A DNA stretch of 23,586 bases, from NCBI GenBank assembly GCA_934371505.1, contig CAKRNW010000021.1, forward strand, positions 1 through 23,586, read 5' to 3'. The notes under the pieces were generated by a model, which worked only from the letters and a program-made list of their open reading frames with translations, was not told the origin of the DNA and did no database searches. The translations under genes and the position numbers were made by a program. Below, one piece after another: positions 15,930 to 23,401 of the stretch (position 1 is its first letter; every line of letters begins with the position of its first letter). Origin of the DNA: an uncultured Lachnospiraceae bacterium (GTDB taxonomy: Bacteria > Bacillota > Clostridia > Lachnospirales > Lachnospiraceae).

Positions 15930-16840
15930 AGCGAAACCTCCGACACTTTTTTGCTCAACTTATTGGCAATAATAACCAGAATTAAGTTGATAGCCGAGTT
16001 AAACAAACCTACGGCTGAAGCGAAACTGTAATTTCCCTCCACCAGACCGGTACGGTATGTATAAGAAGAAATGACATCCGCAGCCTCCAGGGTAACCGGG
16101 TTGTACAGCAAAATCACTTTCTCATATCCAACGCTCATCAGAGTGCCGATTTGCAGAATAAAGGTCACCACAATCGTGGGCATAATACTGGGAATGGATA
16201 TGTGCAGCACCCTTTGAAGTCTGGTAGCTCCATCTATTTTTGCTGCCTCATACAGTTCCTGGCTGACTCCGGTGAGTGCCGCCAGATAGATAATTGCTGA
16301 CCAGCCAAACCCTTGCCAAATTCCACTGGTAATAAAGACGGTTTTAAACCATTTCGGTTCCATCAGGAAGTTAATGGATTCTCCTCCAAAAAACCGGATA
16401 ATCACATTGATAATTCCATTGCTGGGAGAAAGGAAGTTCACGATCATACCGCAGATAATAACGGTGGAAATAAAATAGGGAATGTAACTTACCGCCTGAA
16501 CCACCCTTTTATATACCTTTGCTCCCAGATCATTGGTCATCAATGCGAAGATAATGGGAATGGGAAACCCCCACAGAATGCTGTAAACACTGATTAAAAT
16601 CGTGTTTTTCAGCACTCTTAAAAAATAGGGGGATTTAAAAAATCGGATAAAATAGGTAAATCCTGCCCAATCACTTCCCCAGATTCCTTTTGTCGGTGAG
16701 TAATGTTTGAAAGCGATAATATTTCCGTACATCGGGTAGTAGAAAAACACTAGGTAGTGGATGACCACTGGAAGGACAATCAAAAGCAGCGCTCTGTCCC
16801 GCTTGATATTTTTTTTCAGATTTACCCATTTTTTCTTCAT
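15923..16840 (-). CDS. Sugar ABC transporter permease, LplB type
   Basis: A 305-residue inner-membrane permease of the LplB group. It has a basic N-terminus (MKKKWVNLKKNIKRDR), about six membrane segments, the PMYGNIIAFKHYSPTKGIWGS region typical of the group, and an EAA loop (YEAAKIDGATRLQRV, then ISIPSIMP) near residue 200. With the YtcP-type partner it forms the channel of an oligosaccharide importer fed by the lipoprotein upstream. The ATG at 16838-16840 has AAAGGAG about 13 bases upstream, a rather long gap. There is no ATPase gene in the operon, which is usual for this class, because a shared MsmX/UgpC-type ATPase encoded elsewhere drives several importers. Confidence 0.9.
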   Translation of the reverse strand: MKKKWVNLKKNIKRDRALLLIVLPVVIHYLVFFYYPMYGNIIAFKHYSPTKGIWGSDWAGFTYFIRFFKSPYFLRVLKNTILISVYSILWGFPIPIIFALMTNDLGAKVYKRVVQAVSYIPYFISTVIICGMIVNFLSPSNGIINVIIRFFGGESINFLMEPKWFKTVFITSGIWQGFGWSAIIYLAALTGVSQELYEAAKIDGATRLQRVLHISIPSIMPTIVVTFILQIGTLMSVGYEKVILLYNPVTLEAADVISSYTYRTGLVEGNYSFASAVGLFNSAINLILVIIANKLSKKVSEVSLW

Positions 16841-16859
16841 AAATGCACAAACGCTCCTT

Positions 16860-18518
16860 TTACTTTGCTAATCTGTCATATTGTGCCTGTTTTACTTCTA
16901 AGATTTGGTCTACACCAAGCTGTTTCAAATAGGAAACATAGTTATCCCACTCTGCCTCAATGTCCGCGGTTCCTACTGTAAATTTACCGGTCATTTCCCA
17001 TACGTAGGTGGTCAAGTCACCAAGCAAGCCGGAAATCTGTTTGCTTTCTTCTTCTGTTGCCGGAGGAAGAATCAGGGTAGGCTGTGCATAAGGTTTTGTC
17101 TTTTCAGAAACTTCTACAAAGATATTTCTCATTTCCTCTGGATACTCGAAAAGCATTGCCTCTCCACGTTCTGTAGACATAATATAAGGAAGTCCTAACT
17201 GGCATCCAAAAGCACTTAATACCTCGGAAGGAGCCAGACCGTCAGGATTTGCAGTTACATACTCAGTAAATTTCGGTGTTCCATCCGCATCACGGGTGTA
17301 AGTCACACCCTCGATACCCAGGTTCATCAATGCCTTGCCTTCATTACTCATCAGATAATCAATCAGAGCAACAACCACTTCCGGATTTTTGCAGCTTTCT
17401 GTCACTACATAACCGTTCACAGTTACATCACCCAGAATTTCTGTCATCTGTGCATAGGGTCCTTTCGGTGGAACCAGAGGAAGCAGTTCTGCACCCTCTA
17501 CACCATTTGCCTCCAGTGCGGATTCCAGAGCCGGAATCTGTGCGGGATATGCCAAGAATGCTCCCACCTCATTTCGGGATACTTTCTCGAATAACTTTGT
17601 TTCATCGCCCATGGTTAAAAATTCAGGATCTAACAGTCCTTCTTCATAGAAATTGTTCAGCCATGTGTAGAATTCTTTCGCTCTGTCGCTCATGAATTCA
17701 TACTGCATATTTCCATTTTCATCCGGATACCACCCATCGGAGTAGAACAGATGTAAATTCCATGCCTGTGCCCAGAAGGTCGTATACCAGGCATGTCCAC
17801 CAACAGAGAACGGAATTTCGTTGTTCTTATTGCCATCTCCATCTGCATCTTCATCCCGGAAAGCCTCCAGAACCGTAACCCACTCATCAATGGTTTCCGG
17901 CTCTTTTAATCCCAGTCTGTCCAGCCAGTCTTTTCTTATAGTGAACGCGTAGGGCATGAAATACGCATTTTCACTTACGGTATTGATAGAATAAATATGT
18001 CCATCTGCGGAAGTCAGCGCTTTTACATGAGGGAACTCCTCATACATGGCATTGATGTTGTCCCCATATTTATCGATGTAACCCTCTAAAGGAACAATTC
18101 TTCCATCACTTCCCAATTCTCCCAAGTTCACACCATTTGGAAGGAGCATGACATCCGGCAGCTCACCACCGGCACTGACGCGAAGTTTCATAACTTCTAC
18201 ATATTGTGCGGGTGCGGTAACATCCCAGTTGATTTTAATATTGGTTCTTTTTTCAATCTCCTCCCATAAAGGAAGATTATTTGCCAAAGATGCCACGGTT
18301 CCATCCTCGGTAGCGATGGTCAGCTCCACCTGTTCCTTTAAGGGAAATGTAATCTCCTCTGCAGCCGCACTTCCTTCTGTTGTACCGGTTGGCGCTGTTG
18401 CCTGACTGGTTTCTTCCACATTACCCGTTGCCTGACTTCCACAGCCACTTAACACCCCCGCTGCCATCATCGTTGCCAATGCACAGGATAATATTTTTTT
18501 CACCTTTCTACTTTTCAT
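16860..18518 (-). CDS. Extracellular sugar-binding lipoprotein, LplA type
   Basis: A 552-residue secreted lipoprotein and first gene of the importer operon. The signal peptide has a basic start (MKSRKVKK), a hydrophobic core and the lipobox LSGC, with Cys26 the lipidated residue, followed by a Gly/Ser/Thr-rich spacer. The mature part is a large solute-binding protein of the LplA/polysaccharide group, longer than most monosaccharide binders, which fits an oligosaccharide ligand. The segment NEIPFSVGG near 240 is typical of this family and follows a run of alternating Asp and Gly (DEDADGDGN) resembling a calcium-binding loop. The start is the ATG at 18516-18518 with AGGAGG seven bases upstream; an in-frame ATG 15 bases further out has no such site. 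It is transcribed from the promoter at 18567-18595. Confidence 0.9.
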   Translation of the reverse strand: MKSRKVKKILSCALATMMAAGVLSGCGSQATGNVEETSQATAPTGTTEGSAAAEEITFPLKEQVELTIATEDGTVASLANNLPLWEEIEKRTNIKINWDVTAPAQYVEVMKLRVSAGGELPDVMLLPNGVNLGELGSDGRIVPLEGYIDKYGDNINAMYEEFPHVKALTSADGHIYSINTVSENAYFMPYAFTIRKDWLDRLGLKEPETIDEWVTVLEAFRDEDADGDGNKNNEIPFSVGGHAWYTTFWAQAWNLHLFYSDGWYPDENGNMQYEFMSDRAKEFYTWLNNFYEEGLLDPEFLTMGDETKLFEKVSRNEVGAFLAYPAQIPALESALEANGVEGAELLPLVPPKGPYAQMTEILGDVTVNGYVVTESCKNPEVVVALIDYLMSNEGKALMNLGIEGVTYTRDADGTPKFTEYVTANPDGLAPSEVLSAFGCQLGLPYIMSTERGEAMLFEYPEEMRNIFVEVSEKTKPYAQPTLILPPATEEESKQISGLLGDLTTYVWEMTGKFTVGTADIEAEWDNYVSYLKQLGVDQILEVKQAQYDRLAK

Positions 18519-18566
18519 GAAGTACCTCCTCATCTTTTATTTTTTATCATGCGATTAAGCATTTTT

Positions 18567-18595
18567 AATATAACATCCTTTGTTTTTCGTCACAA
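18567..18595 (-). promoter_or_regulatory. Promoter of the glycan importer operon
   Basis: On the minus strand, TTGTGA (18595-18590) and TATATT (18572-18567) are 17 bases apart, and the -10 is preceded by TGT, giving an extended -10. Transcription would start near 18560, about 42 bases before the lipoprotein ATG. The -35 departs from consensus and overlaps a direct repeat, as expected for an activator-dependent promoter. Confidence 0.65.
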
Positions 18596-18626
18596 CATGT
18601 CATTTTTGCACAACATACATTTCTTG
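18591..18626. promoter_or_regulatory. Tandem 18-bp direct repeat overlapping the -35: candidate AraC operator
   Basis: Two adjacent units, 18591-18608 and 18609-18626, both begin CACAACAT and end TTG; 13 of 18 positions agree. The first unit overlaps the -35 hexamer and the second lies directly upstream of it. AraC-family activators often bind two direct half-sites in this position, and an AraC-type regulator is encoded in the island, so it is the natural candidate to bind here. Confidence 0.55.
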
Positions 18627-18673
18627 CGTCCCGCATATTTGCTGGTTTTTCCGCCCATTCTACATACTTTTTT

Positions 18674-18686
18674 TGCAAAAATGACA
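18674..18686. repeat. Distal inverted copy of the operator core
   Basis: TGCAAAAATGACA here is the exact reverse complement of TGTCATTTTTGCA at 18598-18610, which spans the junction of the tandem repeats. The two 13-base arms are 63 bases apart. This could be a remote half-site for looping or repression; that role is inferred. The bases between hold no gene. Confidence 0.5.
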
Positions 18687-18713
18687 GTGCTTGGTTTTAT
18701 TGTATGTGGCTGA

Positions 18714-18747
18714 AAAAAGGAGAATGTCCAGCGGCATTCTCCTTTTT
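18714..18747 (-). terminator. Rho-independent terminator of the pheA-ppx-ppk-maf operon
   Basis: A perfect 13-bp stem, AAAAAGGAGAATG (18714-18726) and CATTCTCCTTTTT (18735-18747), with an eight-base loop. In the leftward direction the stem runs into six T. It lies 53 bases after the stop of the small acidic gene and insulates the housekeeping operon from the importer operon. The shorter T-run on the other side could also give some rightward termination. Confidence 0.85.
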
Positions 18748-18800
18748 ATGTAAACCTATATCATTTTTCCATTCCTTCCGGATGTTTCATACATCCGTGA

Positions 18801-19067
18801 CTACCCTTCCACAATCAGATATCTTCCGTCTCCTACTTCAAAAACCTCGGATGCATCCAATATGGATTCTTCATCCGCGCCATCCATATCCACGCCTTCC
18901 TCGTCAAAGTATTCCCAGACTTCCCTCACAGAATCCACGACCACAGCCAGACATTCCTCAAGGAAATCGGCTGCCTCCTCTTCGTTCTCCGCTACCGGCT
19001 CGTCAAACAGCTGACCCTGTTTCTCCAAAAAGCACTGCAGCACCTTCTCATCGTATTCATTGCTCAT
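18801..19067 (-). CDS. Small acidic protein of unknown function
   Basis: An 88-residue soluble protein that is strikingly acidic, with many Glu and Asp residues, a few basic ones, and no signal or membrane segment. The N-terminal half (DEKVLQCFLEKQGQLF, then EEEAADFLEEC) looks helical. The C-terminus, ASEVFEVGDGRYLIVEG, looks like a beta hairpin. I do not recognise a characterised function. I recall similar proteins next to maf in Lachnospiraceae, some labelled 'glyoxalase' without visible support. The start is the ATG at 19065-19067 with GGAGGG eight bases upstream; an in-frame GTG nine bases earlier abuts that site. It is the last gene of the operon, 18 bases after maf, and is followed by a strong terminator. 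Confidence 0.7.
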   Translation of the reverse strand: MSNEYDEKVLQCFLEKQGQLFDEPVAENEEEAADFLEECLAVVVDSVREVWEYFDEEGVDMDGADEESILDASEVFEVGDGRYLIVEG

Positions 19068-19085
19068 AAGCTTCACCCTCCAATT

Positions 19086-19679
19086 TTATAGTAATCCTCG
19101 TCGATTTAATTCCTGGTAAACTCTTGCCACCGGTAATCCCACCACATTATTGTAGTCTCCACAAATTGCCTGCACATAGGCCGCACATTTTCCCTGAATG
19201 CCGTAGGCACCGGCCTTGTCCATCGGCTCTCCGGTGGCAATATAGGCTTCGATCTCCTCGCTGTCCATGGGATACATGGTTACATCCGTGCATTCATAAA
19301 AGGTGATGTGATGCCTGGTGTCCTCCTGCATCCAGTAAATAGTCACTCCGGTGTAGACCTGATGGGTCCGTCCCTGCAAAGTGTCCAGCATGCGGAAAGC
19401 ATCCTCCCTGTCCTTCGGTTTCCCCAGGACTTCTCCCCACACCGATACCACCGTATCCGCACCGATCACCACCGTATCTGCAAGGTCTTCTCCTGCCTGT
19501 TCCAATTCTTCCCACACATGGGAGGCTTTCTGTCTGGACAGCTCCTGTACCACCTCTTCTGCCCGGGTTTTCCTGGTCTCTTCCGGCAGATCACTGACAT
19601 GAATGGTAAACTCCAGTCCGATCTGCTCTAACAGTTCTTTTCTTCTTGGCGAAGCGGACGCCAACACTAATCTACTCAT
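19086..19679 (-). CDS. maf: Maf-family nucleoside triphosphate pyrophosphatase
   Basis: A 197-residue cytoplasmic Maf protein. SASPRR near the N-terminus is the phosphate-binding motif, GADTVV the central catalytic segment, and DKAGAYGIQGKCA the conserved late motif. Maf enzymes hydrolyse dTTP, UTP and modified nucleotides to monophosphates and are linked to septum formation and house-cleaning. The length is normal and the protein appears complete. The start is taken at the ATG at 19677-19679, which overlaps the end of ppk by eight bases; an in-frame GTG two codons earlier is also possible. The ribosome site is weak, so translation is probably coupled to ppk. Confidence 0.92.
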   Translation of the reverse strand: MSRLVLASASPRRKELLEQIGLEFTIHVSDLPEETRKTRAEEVVQELSRQKASHVWEELEQAGEDLADTVVIGADTVVSVWGEVLGKPKDREDAFRMLDTLQGRTHQVYTGVTIYWMQEDTRHHITFYECTDVTMYPMDSEEIEAYIATGEPMDKAGAYGIQGKCAAYVQAICGDYNNVVGLPVARVYQELNRRGLL

Positions 19680-21816
19680 TTGCACTCGATTCCGGGATAA
19701 ACACCCTTGGATTTTTTGTTTCCTTTTCTTTTGCTGCTGCTTTTACTGCTTCCTTACAAAAGCTGTCCTGGGAATTAAAGCTTCCCCTGCCCCGTTTGTC
19801 CACCTTCTCATAGGTGCCATCCGGCTGCAGCACAGATGCCTTCTCCGTATCCGCCAGCTGTGCCTGTAAAATATGCCATAAACGATCCCGTAACTCCGGC
19901 TTTTCCACCGGGAACAGAATTTCTACCCGGCGTTCCAGATTTCTGGGCATCCAGTCCGCACTGCTGCAATAAAATTCCGGACTTCCGGCATTCTCAAAAT
20001 AGAATATGCGGGCATGTTCCAGAAAATTACCCACAATGGAGCGAACGGAAATATTTTCACTTACATCCGGGATTCCCACTTTCAGACAGCAGATTCCACG
20101 AATGATCAATTCGATTTTTACCCCTGCTGAGGAAGCACGGTAAAGAGCTTCAATCACATCCTTGTCACACAGGGAATTCATCTTGGCAATCATATGGGCT
20201 TCCTTTCCCTCCTGGGCATTCTTTGCTTCTCTGTCGATCAGATACAGGAATTTATCCTTTAACCAAAGAGGTGCAAGGGAAAGCTTATTCCAATTTCTGG
20301 GCTCAGAATAGCCGGACAGCATGTTAAAGACCGCCGTTGCATCCTCTCCAATACTCTCAGAGCAGGTAAACATGCCAATATCTGTATACAGCTTTGCTGT
20401 CGCATCATTGTAGTTTCCGGTTCCCAGGTGGACATATCGGCGGATCCGATCCTCTTCCCTGCGCACCACCAGGGTAATTTTACTGTGGGTTTTTAAACCC
20501 ACCAGGCCATAAATTACATGGCAGCCGGCTTTCTCCAGCATCTTTGCCCAGACAATATTATTTTCCTCATCAAAGCGTGCCTTTAACTCCACAAGAACAG
20601 AAACCTGTTTTCCGTTCTCCGCCGCCTTCGCCAGTGCCATAATGATAGGGGAATTGCTGCTGACACGGTAAAGGGTCTGTTTGATTGCCAGCACATCCGG
20701 ATCCTTTGCCGCCTTCTGGATAAATTCCACCACCGGCGAAAAGGTTTCGTAAGGATGATACATCAGAACATCACCCTTGCGGATCTGTTCAAAAATGTCG
20801 CAGCCCTCCGGAAATGCAGGTACCGGCTGAGGTGTATATTTGGGTGCCTTCAGATGGTCAAAGCCATCCATTCCATACATTTTCATCAGGAAGGTCAGAT
20901 CCAGAGGCCCATCAATCTTATAGATTGCCGCCTCAGACAAAGCCAGTTCCTCCCGGATAATCTTCAGCAATCTGCCATCCATGTCCTTGGCTGCTTCCAG
21001 TCTGATGGCTTCTCCCCACTGACGGTGTTTCAGCTGCTTCTCAATTTCTTTCAACAGATCGGCAGCATCGTCCTCATCAATGGTAAGGTCTGCATTTCTC
21101 ATGATACGGAAGGGATAAGCACATACAATGTCATAATTTAAGAACAGTTTCTCCATGTTCCGCTCAATGATCTCTTCCAGAAGAAGTACAGCCTTTGTGC
21201 CCTCTTTGGAGGAGGGAATCGGCACGATACGGGACAACACACTGGGAACCTGCACCATCGCAAATTCCAGCTGTTTTTTATTGCTCTTCTTATCCTCTTT
21301 CTTGGGGGCGAGAAGCGCCCCGATATTCAGGGACTTGTTGCGAATCAAAGGGAAGGGTCTGGATGAGTCCACCGCCATGGGCGTAAGCACCGGATATACA
21401 TTCTCCTCAAAGTATCGATCCACATATTCCTGCTGTTTTTTATCCAGATCCTCATGTTTCTCCACCACACAAAGTCCGTTTTCCCTTAACAGGGGAAGCA
21501 GGGAGCGATTATAAATATGATACTGGCTTTTCACCAGTTCATGAGTCACCACATTCAACTGATCCAGCTGCTCCTGGGCGGTCATGCCCGAAATGTCCTT
21601 CTTCTGATATCCTGCATTGACCATGTCCTTTAAGGATGCCACACGAACCATGAAAAATTCATCCAGGTTCGAAGCGGTAATGCTCAAAAATTTCAAACGA
21701 TCAAACAGTGGAATCCTGCGATCTCTCGCTTCATTCAAAACACGTTCATCAAACTTGACCCAGCTTAGTTCCCGATTCATAAAATAGGACGGGTCTGCAA
21801 ATTTCTCCTGTTTCAA
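19672..21816 (-). CDS. ppk1: Polyphosphate kinase 1
   Basis: A 714-residue Ppk1 that reversibly transfers the ATP gamma-phosphate to polyphosphate. The N-terminal domain begins YFMNRELSWVKFDERVL; the head and two phospholipase-D-like catalytic domains follow. His444 (KTHSK) is the expected autophosphorylated residue and His463 (YVHLGTGNYN) the second catalytic histidine; the 19-residue spacing matches the E. coli His435/His454 pair. The C-terminus (about 690-714) is a lysine- and glutamate-rich tail. The best start is a TTG (21814-21816) with GGGAG about 11 bases upstream; the next in-frame ATG (residue 13) has no ribosome site. It lies between ppx and maf, so synthesis and breakdown of polyphosphate are encoded side by side. 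Confidence 0.93.
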   Translation of the reverse strand: MKQEKFADPSYFMNRELSWVKFDERVLNEARDRRIPLFDRLKFLSITASNLDEFFMVRVASLKDMVNAGYQKKDISGMTAQEQLDQLNVVTHELVKSQYHIYNRSLLPLLRENGLCVVEKHEDLDKKQQEYVDRYFEENVYPVLTPMAVDSSRPFPLIRNKSLNIGALLAPKKEDKKSNKKQLEFAMVQVPSVLSRIVPIPSSKEGTKAVLLLEEIIERNMEKLFLNYDIVCAYPFRIMRNADLTIDEDDAADLLKEIEKQLKHRQWGEAIRLEAAKDMDGRLLKIIREELALSEAAIYKIDGPLDLTFLMKMYGMDGFDHLKAPKYTPQPVPAFPEGCDIFEQIRKGDVLMYHPYETFSPVVEFIQKAAKDPDVLAIKQTLYRVSSNSPIIMALAKAAENGKQVSVLVELKARFDEENNIVWAKMLEKAGCHVIYGLVGLKTHSKITLVVRREEDRIRRYVHLGTGNYNDATAKLYTDIGMFTCSESIGEDATAVFNMLSGYSEPRNWNKLSLAPLWLKDKFLYLIDREAKNAQEGKEAHMIAKMNSLCDKDVIEALYRASSAGVKIELIIRGICCLKVGIPDVSENISVRSIVGNFLEHARIFYFENAGSPEFYCSSADWMPRNLERRVEILFPVEKPELRDRLWHILQAQLADTEKASVLQPDGTYEKVDKRGRGSFNSQDSFCKEAVKAAAKEKETKNPRVFIPESSANE

Positions 21817-21844
21817 CCTAACGGTATCTCCCTTCTATCAAAAT

Positions 21845-23386
21845 CTAAATCACACGTTTCTGACGAATCACAGGTTTGATACTGTAAACTTCTTCAAAAA
21901 ACTGTGCCTTATGTTCAAATAATCCCTGCTCCAGCGTGATATCGGTATTGGTCTTTACCGTGATGATCAGTTCATCCTTCTGTAATCCAACGGAAACATT
22001 CCTGAACTTTTCTTTGTGGGAGCGATCCAATCCGTTTGCCACCCGCAGAATCGCAGTAAGCTTGGCAATCACCAGATAAGACCTGCGATCCAGTGTGGTG
22101 GTTTTACCCAATTCCTCATAGCTGTCCAGCTCCATGTGATTGTAGCGCACCACATTTGCCACAATCTCCCTCTCCAGATGGGATAAACCGATAATTTCTG
22201 TGGACATAACGATGTCGTAGCCGCACTCGCCTAAATTGGTGAGACTGATATATCTTCCACAGTCGTGTAACAGTGCCGCCAGTCTGAGCATCAGGCGTTC
22301 TCTTTTCCCCAGGCCATGAATTCTCTTCATGCTGTCGAAAATAGTAAGCACCAGCATTTCCAATGTCTCAGAACGTTTTTTGCTTCCCATATAACGCTTG
22401 GAAATATTTCTGGCACAGGCAATGATATCCTGTTCAAAATCATGGGGCAGTGCAAAAATCTTGCGGTTTTCCGCATATTCATATGCCATACCGTCACACA
22501 GGGTCACACCCGGAGCCCAGATATATTTTGCATCCATGCTGTGGACGATCTGCTTTAGCAGCATGGAAGAAATAGCAAGAAGAAGGATATTGTCCTCGGT
22601 CAAGCCATAGGTTCTGGCAATCTCTGTCTTATTCTTTTCTCTCAGGAAAAGCAGGAAATTTTCATACCTTTCCACACCCACACAGCCTACACCGTTTTCC
22701 CGGGGTGCAGAGCGCTGAATCACATAGGATAAATAATCATCCACTACGATGATATTTTCGATCTGGCGATCCTTCAAATACAGCTTTTTAAAGGCATCAA
22801 TCTGTGCTTCCACCATCTCATCAATCAACTGGGCATAATGGCTTCTGGTCACTTTCATGCTGCCGAGGCGTTCCCGGATACGCAAAATGCCGAGTCGGAT
22901 ATTCTGCGTAGTCACAAGGGTATCCTTATCGAAAAGGGAAATCTGCACAGAGCCGCCACCAATATCCACAATAGCAGTACCCTTCTCTATTATCCTATTA
23001 AATACTTCTCCCTTTGATGCCACAGACTTGTAATCCAGAAAACGCTGCTCCGAGTTGCTGAGCACCTCCAGCTTCACTCCGGTCCGCTGTTCGATCAGGT
23101 CTAACAGCACCACGGTGTTCTGCGTCTCACGGATGGCACTGGTGGCATAGGCTTTATAGTCATCCACCTTGTAGGATCCCATAATTGCTTTAAATTCTTT
23201 CAGGATCTTGCACAGTTCCTCAACCCGTTCATTTTCAATCTTGCCCTTCGCGTAAGTATCAGATCCAAGATCCAGACGATAACGTACATCGTCCACCTGG
23301 CTCATGCCATTTGCAGTTACATTATAAATTTTCAGGTTCAATTCATAGGAACCCACATCGATGGCTGCAAACAATTTACCTTTCAT
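21845..23386 (-). CDS. ppx: Exopolyphosphatase/GppA-type phosphatase with C-terminal HD domain
   Basis: A 513-residue protein. The first 300 residues are the ASKHA-fold Ppx/GppA domain: AAIDVGSYELNLKIY (7-21), AYATSAIRE (79-87), a glutamate in SNSEQRF near 113 at the expected catalytic position, and VDIGGGS (140-146). The common DIGSNS motif is DVGSYE here. The C-terminal part is an HD-type domain with LLHDCG (His374, Asp375) and a later SHLERE. The family removes phosphate from polyphosphate ends or from pppGpp; adjacency to ppk favours polyphosphate. The ATG has GGAG eight bases upstream, and the gene follows pheA by 15 bases. ppk begins 28 bases after its end. Confidence 0.9.
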   Translation of the reverse strand: MKGKLFAAIDVGSYELNLKIYNVTANGMSQVDDVRYRLDLGSDTYAKGKIENERVEELCKILKEFKAIMGSYKVDDYKAYATSAIRETQNTVVLLDLIEQRTGVKLEVLSNSEQRFLDYKSVASKGEVFNRIIEKGTAIVDIGGGSVQISLFDKDTLVTTQNIRLGILRIRERLGSMKVTRSHYAQLIDEMVEAQIDAFKKLYLKDRQIENIIVVDDYLSYVIQRSAPRENGVGCVGVERYENFLLFLREKNKTEIARTYGLTEDNILLLAISSMLLKQIVHSMDAKYIWAPGVTLCDGMAYEYAENRKIFALPHDFEQDIIACARNISKRYMGSKKRSETLEMLVLTIFDSMKRIHGLGKRERLMLRLAALLHDCGRYISLTNLGECGYDIVMSTEIIGLSHLEREIVANVVRYNHMELDSYEELGKTTTLDRRSYLVIAKLTAILRVANGLDRSHKEKFRNVSVGLQKDELIITVKTNTDITLEQGLFEHKAQFFEEVYSIKPVIRQKRVI

Positions 23387-23401
23387 ATAAGTAACTCCTT
23401 A

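Noticed and set aside
18550..18561. TGCGATTAAGCA near the importer transcription start, as a possible cre or operator palindrome
   Set aside because: Only the outer three bases are symmetrical and the central CG of a cre site is missing.
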